A program made the position numbers and the translations under genes. The notes under the pieces were generated by a model. That model ran no database searches, was not told the DNA's origin, and was given only the letters and a program-made list of their open reading frames with translations. From the NCBI RefSeq assembly GCF_947260015.1, contig NZ_CAMYOM010000022.1, positions 1-52,169 of the forward strand: a DNA stretch of 52,169 nt, read 5' to 3'. Position 1 is the first letter of the stretch. Every line of letters begins with the position of its first letter. Positions 28,309 to 36,700 of the stretch are shown here, in pieces. This DNA is from an uncultured Eudoraea sp. GTDB lineage: Bacteria > Bacteroidota > Bacteroidia > Flavobacteriales > Flavobacteriaceae.

Positions 28309-29526
28309 ATGAGAATAAAGGATATAAAAGTTTTTGTTTGCAGACCGGGGCGCAATTTTGTTACCGTTAAGATTATAACAGAAAATGATACTTACGGGCT
28401 GGGAGATGCCACTCTTAACGGTAGGGAAATGGCTGTAGTAGCTTATTTAGAGCAACATATCGTTCCCTGTCTTATAGGAAAGGATGCCCATCAAATCGAG
28501 GATATTTGGCATTACCTATACAAAGGAGCCTATTGGCAAAATGGTGCTGTGAGTATTGCTGCTATTGGTGCCATAGATATGGCGCTTTGGGATATCAAGG
28601 GAAAGCTTGCCCATATGCCGGTCTACCAACTACTCGGTGGAAAAAGTAGAAAAGGAGTTAGGGTATACGGTCATGCCAATGGGGAAACCATAGAAGAAGT
28701 TCTGAAAAACCTGGGTACTATGATAAAAAAAGGATACAAAGCTGTGCGCTTACAGTGTACCATTCCCAATACGAAGGGTACGTACGGTACCATGGAGGGC
28801 AAAAAAAACTATTATGAATTACAGGGGAATCGACCTTTACCGCCAGAACAAAAGTGGTCGACCACCAAATACATGAATTTTATTCCTGAACTCTTTAAAC
28901 AGGCAAGAGAGAAATTTGGCTATGAAATAGAGCTATGCCACGATGTGCATAGCAGATTGACCCCTATCGAGGCATCACGATTGGGCAAACTATTGGAACC
29001 TTATAAGTTACTTTTTATAGAGGATCCAGTGACCACTGAAAATGCCGAAGGCTATAAAATCATTAGAGAACATACCAATACACCTTTGGCTGCAGGAGAA
29101 AAATTCAACACCCTTTGGGATGCCAAAGAGATGATACAAAACCAATGGATAGATTATGTGCGAACTGCGGTCACACATGGCGGAGGATTAACACCGCTAA
29201 AAAAATTGGCAGACTTTGCATCTTTATATCATGTGCGAATGGCACCACACGGAGCACCAGACCTTTCGCCCGTTTGCTTAATGGCACATATGCATTTTAA
29301 TCTTTGGGCCCCTAATTTCGGTGTCCAGGAATTTATCGGTTTCGGCACTCCTGAGCTGAACGAAGTGTTCCATTACAAAGTTGAATTAAAAGAAGGGTTG
29401 TTGTATATGGATGACAAACCCGGATGGGGCGTTGATTTCGACGAGGAAGCAGCAAAGAAATACCCCTACAAGCGATCGTACCTTCCTATAAATCGGTTAG
29501 AAGATGGCACCTTATGGAATTGGTAA
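28309..29526 (+). CDS. manD: D-mannonate dehydratase, enolase superfamily (ManD type)
   Basis: ManD dehydrates D-mannonate to KDG. The 405-residue enolase-superfamily protein has R147 (AVRLQ) and Y159 (GTYG), the metal ligands D212, E238 and E264, and the acid/base H214 in HDVHSRL, all close to the positions known for characterised ManD enzymes. A later His lies in MAPHGAPDL near 314. No signal peptide is present, so it is cytosolic. It lies between the PL7 gene and a Gfo/Idh/MocA dehydrogenase in the same unit. Mannonate is not an intermediate of the standard alginate (DEH) route, so this suggests a side branch for saturated uronates that joins at KDG. Confidence 0.88.
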   Translation: MRIKDIKVFVCRPGRNFVTVKIITENDTYGLGDATLNGREMAVVAYLEQHIVPCLIGKDAHQIEDIWHYLYKGAYWQNGAVSIAAIGAIDMALWDIKGKLAHMPVYQLLGGKSRKGVRVYGHANGETIEEVLKNLGTMIKKGYKAVRLQCTIPNTKGTYGTMEGKKNYYELQGNRPLPPEQKWSTTKYMNFIPELFKQAREKFGYEIELCHDVHSRLTPIEASRLGKLLEPYKLLFIEDPVTTENAEGYKIIREHTNTPLAAGEKFNTLWDAKEMIQNQWIDYVRTAVTHGGGLTPLKKLADFASLYHVRMAPHGAPDLSPVCLMAHMHFNLWAPNFGVQEFIGFGTPELNEVFHYKVELKEGLLYMDDKPGWGVDFDEEAAKKYPYKRSYLPINRLEDGTLWNW

Positions 29527-29568
29527 AACGCAGCCATCAGAGAAAGCAATAAATCAAAAGCTCAACAA

Positions 29569-30708
29569 ATGGATAGGAAGTTAAAAGTACTTATATCGGG
29601 AACCGGATTTGCCGGCCAAGGTCATGCAGATGCGTTTCGGGCTGTAGGTGCTGAAGTAGTGGGCATTGTTGGAAGAACGCCAAGGGTAGTAAGTGAGGTG
29701 GCCAGGAAAATGGAGATTCCCTATTCTGGAACAGATTGGCAACGAGCATTGAAAGATTGTCAACCCGATATTGTTTCTATCGCGACTCCTGGTGGCGCCC
29801 ACTATGAAACAATAATACAGGCAATCGAGTTCGGATGTCATGTATTTTGCGAAAAGCCCCTCACAAATAGTGGAGATTCAGCAGTGGAGTTGTATGAACT
29901 TGCCAAAGAGAAAAAAGTAAAAACGGCATTTGCTTCTAGCTTTCGTTATATGCCATGTGTCATTCATGCTAAGCAACTAGTGGCAAATGGCTTGATTGGC
30001 GAACCTGTGGAAGCCGAGTTTATATCGCACTTCAATCTGGAGCGGGATATTCCCTTCGGATGGTCGCATAGAAAAGAAGATGGTGGTGGTCGTTTGAACA
30101 ACAACTTTACCCACATGATGTCCATTGCTACGTCGGTAATCGGCGAAAAAATCTTGTCGATAATCGGAGAAGTGCGCGACGACTTGGGCAAAGCACCCAT
30201 CGTTGAAGGTGTACATAATTTCAAGACGAGAAGAGACTATATTCCCAAAGATCTCAACGACCCCGCACTTAAATGGGGAGAAAGTAATGTCGAATGGTCC
30301 TATACCGTACTGGCGCAGCTGGAAAGCCCAATGGCCACAAAACCAGTTTCCGTTCTGTTTAAACATGGTGGGCTTAATCCTAGGTTTAATGAAGACCATA
30401 TCGTGTTTTACGGTACGAAGGGAGCTATATATATTAAAGGACACTATGGCATGGGTCCGTTGTATGTTTGGGATGAAAATAAAACTTGGCAAGAGCTGCC
30501 GTTACCTCAGGAAATTGTTGATGACCAGCCAAAAGTTAATGGCGATACGGAGCGCAATTGGCATTACTTGGTTAGAGAATTCGTAAAAGATATTAAAGGA
30601 GAAACTGTTGCTCCTTACCAATCCTTCAAAGAGGGAAGTCTGTACCAGCAACTCATTGATTTAATCAGAAAGAATGAGAACTGGACAGATGTTCGTCATC
30701 TGCAATAA
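29569..30708 (+). CDS. Gfo/Idh/MocA family oxidoreductase
   Basis: This is a cytosolic NAD(P)-dependent dehydrogenase of sugars or sugar acids. The Rossmann fold begins VLISGTGFAGQGHADAF, and the family EKP motif is at residues 95-97 (CEKPLTNSG). Its 379 residues are typical. No signal peptide is seen, unlike many exported Gfo/Idh proteins of Bacteroidetes. Sitting between ManD and a sodium symporter, it may reduce or oxidise a uronate to feed ManD. The exact reaction cannot be read from sequence. Confidence 0.82.
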   Translation: MDRKLKVLISGTGFAGQGHADAFRAVGAEVVGIVGRTPRVVSEVARKMEIPYSGTDWQRALKDCQPDIVSIATPGGAHYETIIQAIEFGCHVFCEKPLTNSGDSAVELYELAKEKKVKTAFASSFRYMPCVIHAKQLVANGLIGEPVEAEFISHFNLERDIPFGWSHRKEDGGGRLNNNFTHMMSIATSVIGEKILSIIGEVRDDLGKAPIVEGVHNFKTRRDYIPKDLNDPALKWGESNVEWSYTVLAQLESPMATKPVSVLFKHGGLNPRFNEDHIVFYGTKGAIYIKGHYGMGPLYVWDENKTWQELPLPQEIVDDQPKVNGDTERNWHYLVREFVKDIKGETVAPYQSFKEGSLYQQLIDLIRKNENWTDVRHLQ

Positions 30709-30720
30709 AAAGGCAAAATT

Positions 30721-32481
30721 ATGTTTTATGACTATCTGGTAATAGCTATCTACTTTGTATTAATCCTTGCAATTGGTGTGGTGTTTTCACGGATGGCTAG
30801 TAAATCTACAAGTGATTATTTTCGCGGCGGCGGAAGAATGTTGTGGTGGATGGTAGGGGCTACTGCTTTTATGGCGCAATTTTCAGCAGTGACTTTTACT
30901 GGTGCGGCAGGTAAAGCCTTCAACGACGGTTTCGCCATTTGTGCCGTCTATATTGGTAATACTTTTGCATTCTATTGTGGATATTTATTCTTCGCTCATA
31001 GATTCAGACAAATGAGGGTAGATACGCCAACAGAAGCAATAAAAAGGCGATTTGGATCTGGAAATGAACTGTTTTTTTCCTGGGCGTTAATTGTATTTTC
31101 CTTCATAAATGCCGGAGTTTGGTTAAACGCTCTAGGGGTTTTTACCAGTGCCGTTTTCGATGCCGACATCTTTACAACCATTATTGGGATTGGTTTGACG
31201 GTTGTTTTTGTATCGGTACTATCAGGAGCCTGGGGGGTTGTAGCTTCTGACTTTGTTCAAACTTTGGTTGTAGCTGTTGTTTCGGTGGCTACCGCGATAG
31301 TGGCATTGGTAATGATTGATGGCCCGGTTAATTTGGTTAAAAATTTTCCAGGCGGTTTTCTCATAGGTCCGAATATGAACTACCCTTTAATATTGTTCGG
31401 TACTTTCATCTTCTTTTTACCGAAACAGATTATAACCATGATGAATCTTCATGATTCATTTCGATTTCTCGGTGCAAAAGACTCCATTAACGCCCGTAAA
31501 GCGGCCTTATTAGCCATGACGCTAATGGGCGTGGGAACTATTATTTGGTTTATCCCGCCGTGGGCAGCTGCTACTATATACCCGGATGCCCCTGATGACT
31601 ATGCACAACTGGGAAACAAGGCGACAGATGCCGTCTATTTAGTATTTGCCCGTAATGCCATGCCTATTGGGACTGTTGGGTTATTGATGGCCGGCCTTTT
31701 TGCCGCTTCTATGTCTTCTATGGACTCAGCGCTGAATAAAAACGCGGGTATCTTTATCAGAAGTATCTATCAACCGTTTCTGGCTAAAAAGAATAAACAA
31801 AAAAAAGACAGTAAAATACTGAGAATCAGTCAACTGGTTAGCTTTATAAGTGGTCTGGGAGTTATCGGTGTTGCGATGTATTTCGCATCGCTTAAAGAAC
31901 TCAGTTTATATGAACTTATGATGAGAGTTTCAACTATGGTACAGCTGCCAATGATGGTTCCATTAGTAGTTGGTATCGTTGTTAAAAAGACCCCTAAATG
32001 GGCACCTTGGGTTACTATTGCTCTAGGTTTAGGTGTTTCCTGGATGATTGATAATGTTATTACTGCGAATGTTTTTGTTTCATGGTTAGGTGTCGAATCT
32101 TTAACTAGTCGTGAAATTGTTGACATGAATATAATTCTAACTATTGCCGGGCATGTGTTTATTACGGGAGGTTTTTTCTGGGCAACTTCATTGTTTTACA
32201 ATGAAGCAAAAGACAATCACAAAGAAGAAACTGATCGCTTTTTCGAGGATCTAAAAAGACCAGTTATAGCAGATGATCAGCAAGACGAGGTGGACCGTCA
32301 ACAAAGAAATAAATTGGGAGGCATGGTGCTTGTAATGAGTGTTGGTATTATGCTTATGGCTTTAATCCCCAATCCATTATGGGGTAGATTGATATTTGTG
32401 CTTTGTTCACTAAGCATTGGTACTATAGGCTATTTGTTTAGACGCAGTACCAAAAGCAAAATTTCTTCAACCCAACCCTAG
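30721..32481 (+). CDS. Sodium:solute symporter (SSS family), probable uronate transporter
   Basis: The 586-residue integral inner-membrane protein has about 13-14 hydrophobic segments and the LeuT-fold SSS signature regions (FRGGGRMLWWMVGATAFMAQ; GLLMAGLFAASMSSMDSALN). The Ser-rich stretch AASMSSMDS corresponds to the sodium-site helix TM8 of SglT-like transporters. Substrate is inferred from context: a saturated uronate or monomer from alginate. It is the last gene of the first unit, 12 bases after the Gfo/Idh gene. Confidence 0.88.
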   Translation: MFYDYLVIAIYFVLILAIGVVFSRMASKSTSDYFRGGGRMLWWMVGATAFMAQFSAVTFTGAAGKAFNDGFAICAVYIGNTFAFYCGYLFFAHRFRQMRVDTPTEAIKRRFGSGNELFFSWALIVFSFINAGVWLNALGVFTSAVFDADIFTTIIGIGLTVVFVSVLSGAWGVVASDFVQTLVVAVVSVATAIVALVMIDGPVNLVKNFPGGFLIGPNMNYPLILFGTFIFFLPKQIITMMNLHDSFRFLGAKDSINARKAALLAMTLMGVGTIIWFIPPWAAATIYPDAPDDYAQLGNKATDAVYLVFARNAMPIGTVGLLMAGLFAASMSSMDSALNKNAGIFIRSIYQPFLAKKNKQKKDSKILRISQLVSFISGLGVIGVAMYFASLKELSLYELMMRVSTMVQLPMMVPLVVGIVVKKTPKWAPWVTIALGLGVSWMIDNVITANVFVSWLGVESLTSREIVDMNIILTIAGHVFITGGFFWATSLFYNEAKDNHKEETDRFFEDLKRPVIADDQQDEVDRQQRNKLGGMVLVMSVGIMLMALIPNPLWGRLIFVLCSLSIGTIGYLFRRSTKSKISSTQP

Positions 32482-32640
32482 ATCACCATTCAATTTGAAC
32501 TTATCTAGTGCACATATTCCGGCGGTGTTCTACAATGAATATACTTATTATGAAATTCTTCTTTATAGTCCCATATTATTGACTTCGCTCTTGATAAATT
32601 AGTAATCAATGATATTATCGACCGATTTGATGTTAAATAT

Positions 32641-32670
32641 TTGTTAGTTTTACAAATAGCCGTATATTTG
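32641..32670 (+). promoter_or_regulatory. Promoter of the double-PL7/kdgF/SDR unit
   Basis: TTG at 32641-32643, exactly 19 bases, then TATATTTG at 32663-32670. The geometry is identical to that of the PL6 promoter. The upstream part of this 293-base gap (32482-32640) shows nothing else. Confidence 0.72.
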
Positions 32671-32691
32671 GTAAACCAAACTGGTAAACCA
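32669..32691 (+). promoter_or_regulatory. Tandem GntR-type operators, 13-bp step
   Basis: TGGTAAACCA at 32669-32678 and 32682-32691 repeats the PL6 operator exactly, including the overlap with the -7 element and the 13-bp step. A degenerate third copy may follow at about 32695, where TAGAATAACT resembles the third susC site. Confidence 0.75.
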
Positions 32692-32774
32692 GTTTAGAAT
32701 AACTAAAAGGGCTGTTGAAAAAGCTAGTCGAGGAGCTATTATTACTTTAAATTGTAACCAACATAAAGAACAAC

Positions 32775-34829
32775 ATGAACTTTAAATCAACTTTTCTACA
32801 TTATACCTTAATGGCAGGAGTTATCTTACTATTGCATAGTTGTGGAGATATGAATAAAAAGCAAAACGACACAAAAGAGATTGAGAAGTCAGCTCTGGGG
32901 ACTACTGCAAACGACATCATACCATTTTTCCAACATTGGAACTTAATCTTAGGTGATGGTTCTAATGTAGGTCAGGCAACTGACTATGAGAACAAGGATT
33001 TCTTTTATACCGCAAGCGATGACAATGGGGATTGGGTAGTATTTAAGTCACCTAATGCAGGCAATACCCATGGTTCTTCCAACAACACAAGAACCGAGCT
33101 GGCCCAATTAAAAAAGTGGACACCAATGACGGAAGCCAAAATGAACGCGACCCTTAAGGTAATGAATGTGTCAACTACCGGGGATGCCCGCGTTGCTGCC
33201 ACGTATTCAGTAGTGGTTGGTCAGATTCATAGTGCAGACGGCCACGAGAACGAACCGCTAAAAATATTTTACAAAAAATTCCCTGGGCATACTAAAGGTT
33301 CGGTCTTTTGGCATTATGAAATCAATACCGCGGGTGATGATAACTCGCGTAGATGGGATTATTCCTATCCTATTTGGGGTTATGACTTTTCTGTTGTTGG
33401 AACAGGTGAAAATACTTTTCCACCAGAACCACAAGATGGCATTGCTTTAGGTGAAGAATTCAGTTATGAAGTGGATATTAAGGATGGAATTATGAATCTA
33501 ACGTTCACTAGTGAAGGGCATGAGACCAAAACATTTACTAAAAATCTCATTTCCTCTGAATATTCACAACGCTCAAATATACCAGAACAAGTCAAAAAAT
33601 TATTCGTACCCATAGGTCAAGATGGACTAGAGCAGGAAAATGCTTATTCCGGTGAAGGCCTCTTTTTTAAGTTGGGAACTTACAACCAAACGAACGGAAA
33701 AGACCCTAAAGTAAATAAAGTATGGTGTTCAGGAGCTGAAACCCATGGTGGTGATCTTCATAAGCAATATGCAGATGGTAATTATGCTGAAGTTTGGTTT
33801 AAATCAGCAAATATCACAATCAGTGATGATGCCGTATCCAATGCAGGGTACTTTCAAGCTAATGATGACTTAAGTACAAAAACAGTTTATCCAATTGAGG
33901 TGATTCCATTTATGGATAAATTTAAAATATTACTAGGCGATGGAACAACTTCGGAAAACCTTGTCGACTTCGAACACAAAGATTTTTTCTATACTGTAAT
34001 CGATGGTACAAGACGCTGGGTAGTCTACAAAGCACCAAACTCAGGTGTCACTTCAAAAAACTCCAGTAATACAAGATCAGAGTTACACGAAAAAAGAGAA
34101 TGGACGCCTGAACAAGGGGGTAAACTAACCGGCACTTGTAAGGTCATGCAAGTTTCTACTTCTGGCGATGCCAGAGTTGCGGCCTCTTACTCAACAGTAG
34201 TTGGGCAGATTCATAGTGGTGAAGGACATGAAAATGAACCGCTAAAAATATTTTATAAGAAATTTCCGGGCCATACCAAAGGGTCTGTATTCTGGAATTA
34301 TGAAATCAATACAGCAGGCGATGATAATTCTGGAAGGTGGGAATATTCGGCCGCAGTATGGGGAAATGATATGTCCGTCATTGGAACAAGCAAAAATGAG
34401 TATCCTGCTGAGCCTGCGGATGGAATAGAATTAGGAGAAGAATTCAGTTATGAAGTAAATGTCTATAAAGGTATTATGTATCTCACATTCAAAAGTGATA
34501 ACCATAAAACAAAAACATTTACAAAAAATCTCGTCGAGTCTGAATACCTAAAAAAATCAGACCTACCAGATCAAGTGCAGCAACTATTTGTACCTATAGG
34601 ACAAGATGGGACCGAGCGTGCTACTGCCTATAGCGGAGAGCTGAATTATTTTAAACAAGGTGCTTATAACCAATCAAATGGTAAAAGTCCCGAAACAAAT
34701 ATGGTATGGTTCGCAGGTGCGGAAACCTATGGCGGTGATATCGCTAAGCAGTATGAAAATGGCTGCTATACCGAAGTGTGGTTTCTGGAAGCGACAGTGG
34801 GTCCAGGTACAATACCTAACAATAAGTGA
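32775..34829 (+). CDS. Tandem double-domain PL7 alginate lyase, lipoprotein
   Basis: The 684-residue lipoprotein (lipobox HSC, Cys23) contains two complete PL7 jelly rolls, about residues 40-350 and 370-680. Both keep the R-TEL/R-SEL motif (NNTRTEL; SNTRSEL), QIH (VVGQIHS in each) and the Lys/Tyr motif (FFKLGTYNQ; YFKQGAYNQ), so both may be active. Domain 2 looks closer to the separate PL7 at 27203 (shared VIPFMD, ILLGDGT and EVNVY segments) than to domain 1. That points to duplication followed by fusion. It is the first gene of a GntR-controlled unit, followed by kdgF. Confidence 0.9.
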   Translation: MNFKSTFLHYTLMAGVILLLHSCGDMNKKQNDTKEIEKSALGTTANDIIPFFQHWNLILGDGSNVGQATDYENKDFFYTASDDNGDWVVFKSPNAGNTHGSSNNTRTELAQLKKWTPMTEAKMNATLKVMNVSTTGDARVAATYSVVVGQIHSADGHENEPLKIFYKKFPGHTKGSVFWHYEINTAGDDNSRRWDYSYPIWGYDFSVVGTGENTFPPEPQDGIALGEEFSYEVDIKDGIMNLTFTSEGHETKTFTKNLISSEYSQRSNIPEQVKKLFVPIGQDGLEQENAYSGEGLFFKLGTYNQTNGKDPKVNKVWCSGAETHGGDLHKQYADGNYAEVWFKSANITISDDAVSNAGYFQANDDLSTKTVYPIEVIPFMDKFKILLGDGTTSENLVDFEHKDFFYTVIDGTRRWVVYKAPNSGVTSKNSSNTRSELHEKREWTPEQGGKLTGTCKVMQVSTSGDARVAASYSTVVGQIHSGEGHENEPLKIFYKKFPGHTKGSVFWNYEINTAGDDNSGRWEYSAAVWGNDMSVIGTSKNEYPAEPADGIELGEEFSYEVNVYKGIMYLTFKSDNHKTKTFTKNLVESEYLKKSDLPDQVQQLFVPIGQDGTERATAYSGELNYFKQGAYNQSNGKSPETNMVWFAGAETYGGDIAKQYENGCYTEVWFLEATVGPGTIPNNK

Positions 34830-35019
34830 TTTTGGAGTTAGTCCTATATTCGCAATAATGTGTAGCGCAATACTCAAAAGTTGGAGGTCTCCGGCGGTCA
34901 GAAATATTCGAATAGCAATATAGATTCGTGTAAAAAAAAGTACACATAAATTAAATAGAAACGGACATGATTGCCAATAATCAGATCCTTATTATTTTAA
35001 ATAGAAATATAGAAAAATT

Positions 35020-35391
35020 ATGGAACGATTTAGTGAAAAGTACATTACCTCAAAAGAAATGGAATGGGAAGAACTTGGAGGGGGAGTATCAAGAAAGTTT
35101 TTAGGTTACGATAACCAAATCATGATGGTAAAAGTGAAATTTCAGGAAGGAGCATTAGGCGCCCCACACCAACATTTTCATACACAAGCTACCTATTGTG
35201 TTTCAGGTAAATTTGAATTTGAAATTGATGGAGAAAAGAAAATTGTAGAAGCCGGAGATGGAGTTTACATTGAGCCTAATTTATTGCATAGCGCAGTTTG
35301 TTTGAAAGAAGGGATACTAATTGACACATTTAGTCCTGTAAGAGAAGATTTTTTAAGTGGTGACGGGGTATCTTATTTTGGAGATAAATAG
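35020..35391 (+). CDS. kdgF: KdgF-like cupin, unsaturated uronate to DEH conversion
   Basis: KdgF opens the ring of 4,5-unsaturated monouronates produced by alginate lyases, giving linear DEH. The 123-residue single cupin has the metal motif PHQHFHTQATY (H50, H52, Q56) and the later His in NLLHSAV (H90), as in characterised KdgF. It lies between the double PL7 and an SDR. About 190 bases separate it from the PL7 gene; no promoter is evident there, so read-through from 32663 is the simplest model. Confidence 0.9.
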   Translation: MERFSEKYITSKEMEWEELGGGVSRKFLGYDNQIMMVKVKFQEGALGAPHQHFHTQATYCVSGKFEFEIDGEKKIVEAGDGVYIEPNLLHSAVCLKEGILIDTFSPVREDFLSGDGVSYFGDK

Positions 35392-35481
35392 TGATAATAA
35401 AAAACTAGCTCAACTCGGAAAGATTCTATGACGAAATAGGAATCGGTTTAAGATCATCAATAATAGTATTATCTAAAGAAT

Positions 35482-36246
35482 ATGAACAACAAATTAGCCG
35501 GAAAAAACGTACTTATCACCGCGGGTGCTCAGGGAATAGGTGAAGCAATCACCAAGCACTTTATCGATAGCGGTGCTAATGTTGCCATCCACTATTTTTC
35601 CAGTTCAGATACTGCGGACCAATTGACTGAATATGCAATTGGCAAAGGACAAAAAGCGGTTGCCATAAGTGGTGACCTAACGAAAGAAGTTGACGCGAAT
35701 GTTTTGGTTGAAAAAACAGTAGCGGAAATTGGGGGTTTAGACATACTTATTAACAATGCAGGTTCACTTGTAGCTCGTAGAATGCTAAGTGAAATGACGG
35801 TGGAATTCTGGCAAAAGGTAATGGACATCAACCTCACATCTATGATGTTTGTAACGAGAGCTGCAGTTTCTCATCTTGCGAAAAATGACAACAGCAGTAT
35901 TGTCAATTTGGCATCACTTGCGGGGCGCAAAGGCGGTCACCCTGGTTCGCTGGTTTATTCTACCAGCAAAGGAGCCATACTAACATTCACAAGAGCGCTC
36001 TCTTCAGAATTGGGCCCTAAGGGTATACGGGTCAACGCGGTTGCTCCAGGTCTTATCCTGGGAACTTCATTTCACAATACGCATACGACAAAGGAATCAG
36101 CAGCGGAGACAACGGCAAATATTCCAATCCAACGAGCAGGTAGGGCCGATGACGTAGCAAGAGCGGTTTTATATTTGGCGTCAGAATATGATGGCTTTAT
36201 TTCGGGTGCTACCCTCGATATAAATGGTGGGGTTTATAACATGTAG
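35482..36246 (+). CDS. SDR family oxidoreductase, candidate DEH reductase
   Basis: This classical short-chain dehydrogenase has 254 residues: TAGAQGIG cofactor loop, NNAG, catalytic Ser in NLASLAG, YSTSK and a C-terminal DINGG. SDRs in alginate loci reduce DEH to KDG with NADH or NADPH. It most resembles the SDR at 44515 (shared GPKGIRVNA and FH.....K segments). As the last gene of the kdgF unit, it is the natural partner for KdgF. Confidence 0.82.
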   Translation: MNNKLAGKNVLITAGAQGIGEAITKHFIDSGANVAIHYFSSSDTADQLTEYAIGKGQKAVAISGDLTKEVDANVLVEKTVAEIGGLDILINNAGSLVARRMLSEMTVEFWQKVMDINLTSMMFVTRAAVSHLAKNDNSSIVNLASLAGRKGGHPGSLVYSTSKGAILTFTRALSSELGPKGIRVNAVAPGLILGTSFHNTHTTKESAAETTANIPIQRAGRADDVARAVLYLASEYDGFISGATLDINGGVYNM

Positions 36247-36342
36247 CTCCATATGCAAACGTATGTGGCGAGCTCATTTCAAAACATTAATGCCCGAGAA
36301 TGTTAAATTTCCGATTAAATTTTTTTTAACGAAAAAATAACA

Positions 36343-36350
36343 TATATTTG
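36343..36350 (+). promoter_or_regulatory. -7 element of the susC promoter
   Basis: TATATTTG matches the TAnnTTTG element used in the other units. At the -33 position (36321-36323) the sequence is TTT rather than TTG, so this promoter may be weaker or activator-dependent. Confidence 0.6.
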
Positions 36351-36384
36351 GTTATCCAATTTGGTAAACCAGTTTGGATAACCA
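36349..36384 (+). promoter_or_regulatory. Triple GntR-type operator, 13-bp step
   Basis: Three dyads stand at 36349 (TGGTTATCCA), 36362 (TGGTAAACCA) and 36375 (TGGATAACCA), each exactly 13 bp apart. The first overlaps the -7 element as in the other units. This is the only place with three clear copies, suggesting the tightest control for the SusCD importer. Confidence 0.75.
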
Positions 36385-36454
36385 AAAAACAATCAATTAC
36401 AAATACCAATTAAAAAACTAGAATCCATGCTAAATAACTCATCATAATAAAAAA

Positions 36455-36637
36455 AAGGATGTGTGCACGCCCATCCTTCTAAACGGATTACTTCTTATTA
36501 GAGGGAAGTAATACTCAAAAACATGTTATGCTTTACTATAAACATGTATTCTGCAAAAATTACAACATTACGGATACTTCGCGGAATTAGTTAGATGGTA
36601 AAGTAAAGAATTAAATGAGAACATAATAATTCTCATT
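36455..36637 (+). promoter_or_regulatory. Structured 5' leader of susC with three stem-loops
   Basis: The roughly 340 bases between the susC promoter and its ATG hold no gene but three hairpins: AAGGATG/CATCCTT (36455-36478, preceded by a run of A), ATTACTTC/GAAGTAAT (36487-36512) and AATGAGAA/TTCTCATT (36614-36637), the last followed by GTTTTAAT. The last resembles a weak intrinsic terminator 60 bases before the start codon. The first, read on the minus strand, is followed by a seven-T run and would end an antisense RNA. Function is inferred only. Confidence 0.45.
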
Positions 36638-36700
36638 GTTTTAATAATGCCGGAAATAGGCATTCAGAAAATTAATTTGTACTCACAAAAACCAATTCAA

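Noticed and set aside
30203-30586. 127-codon plus-strand frame inside the Gfo/Idh gene
   Set aside because: It is an alternative frame of a clear oxidoreductase without its own features.
36647-36700. Upstream start for susC adding 18 residues
   Set aside because: It would place an extra polar segment before a clear signal peptide that begins at 36701.
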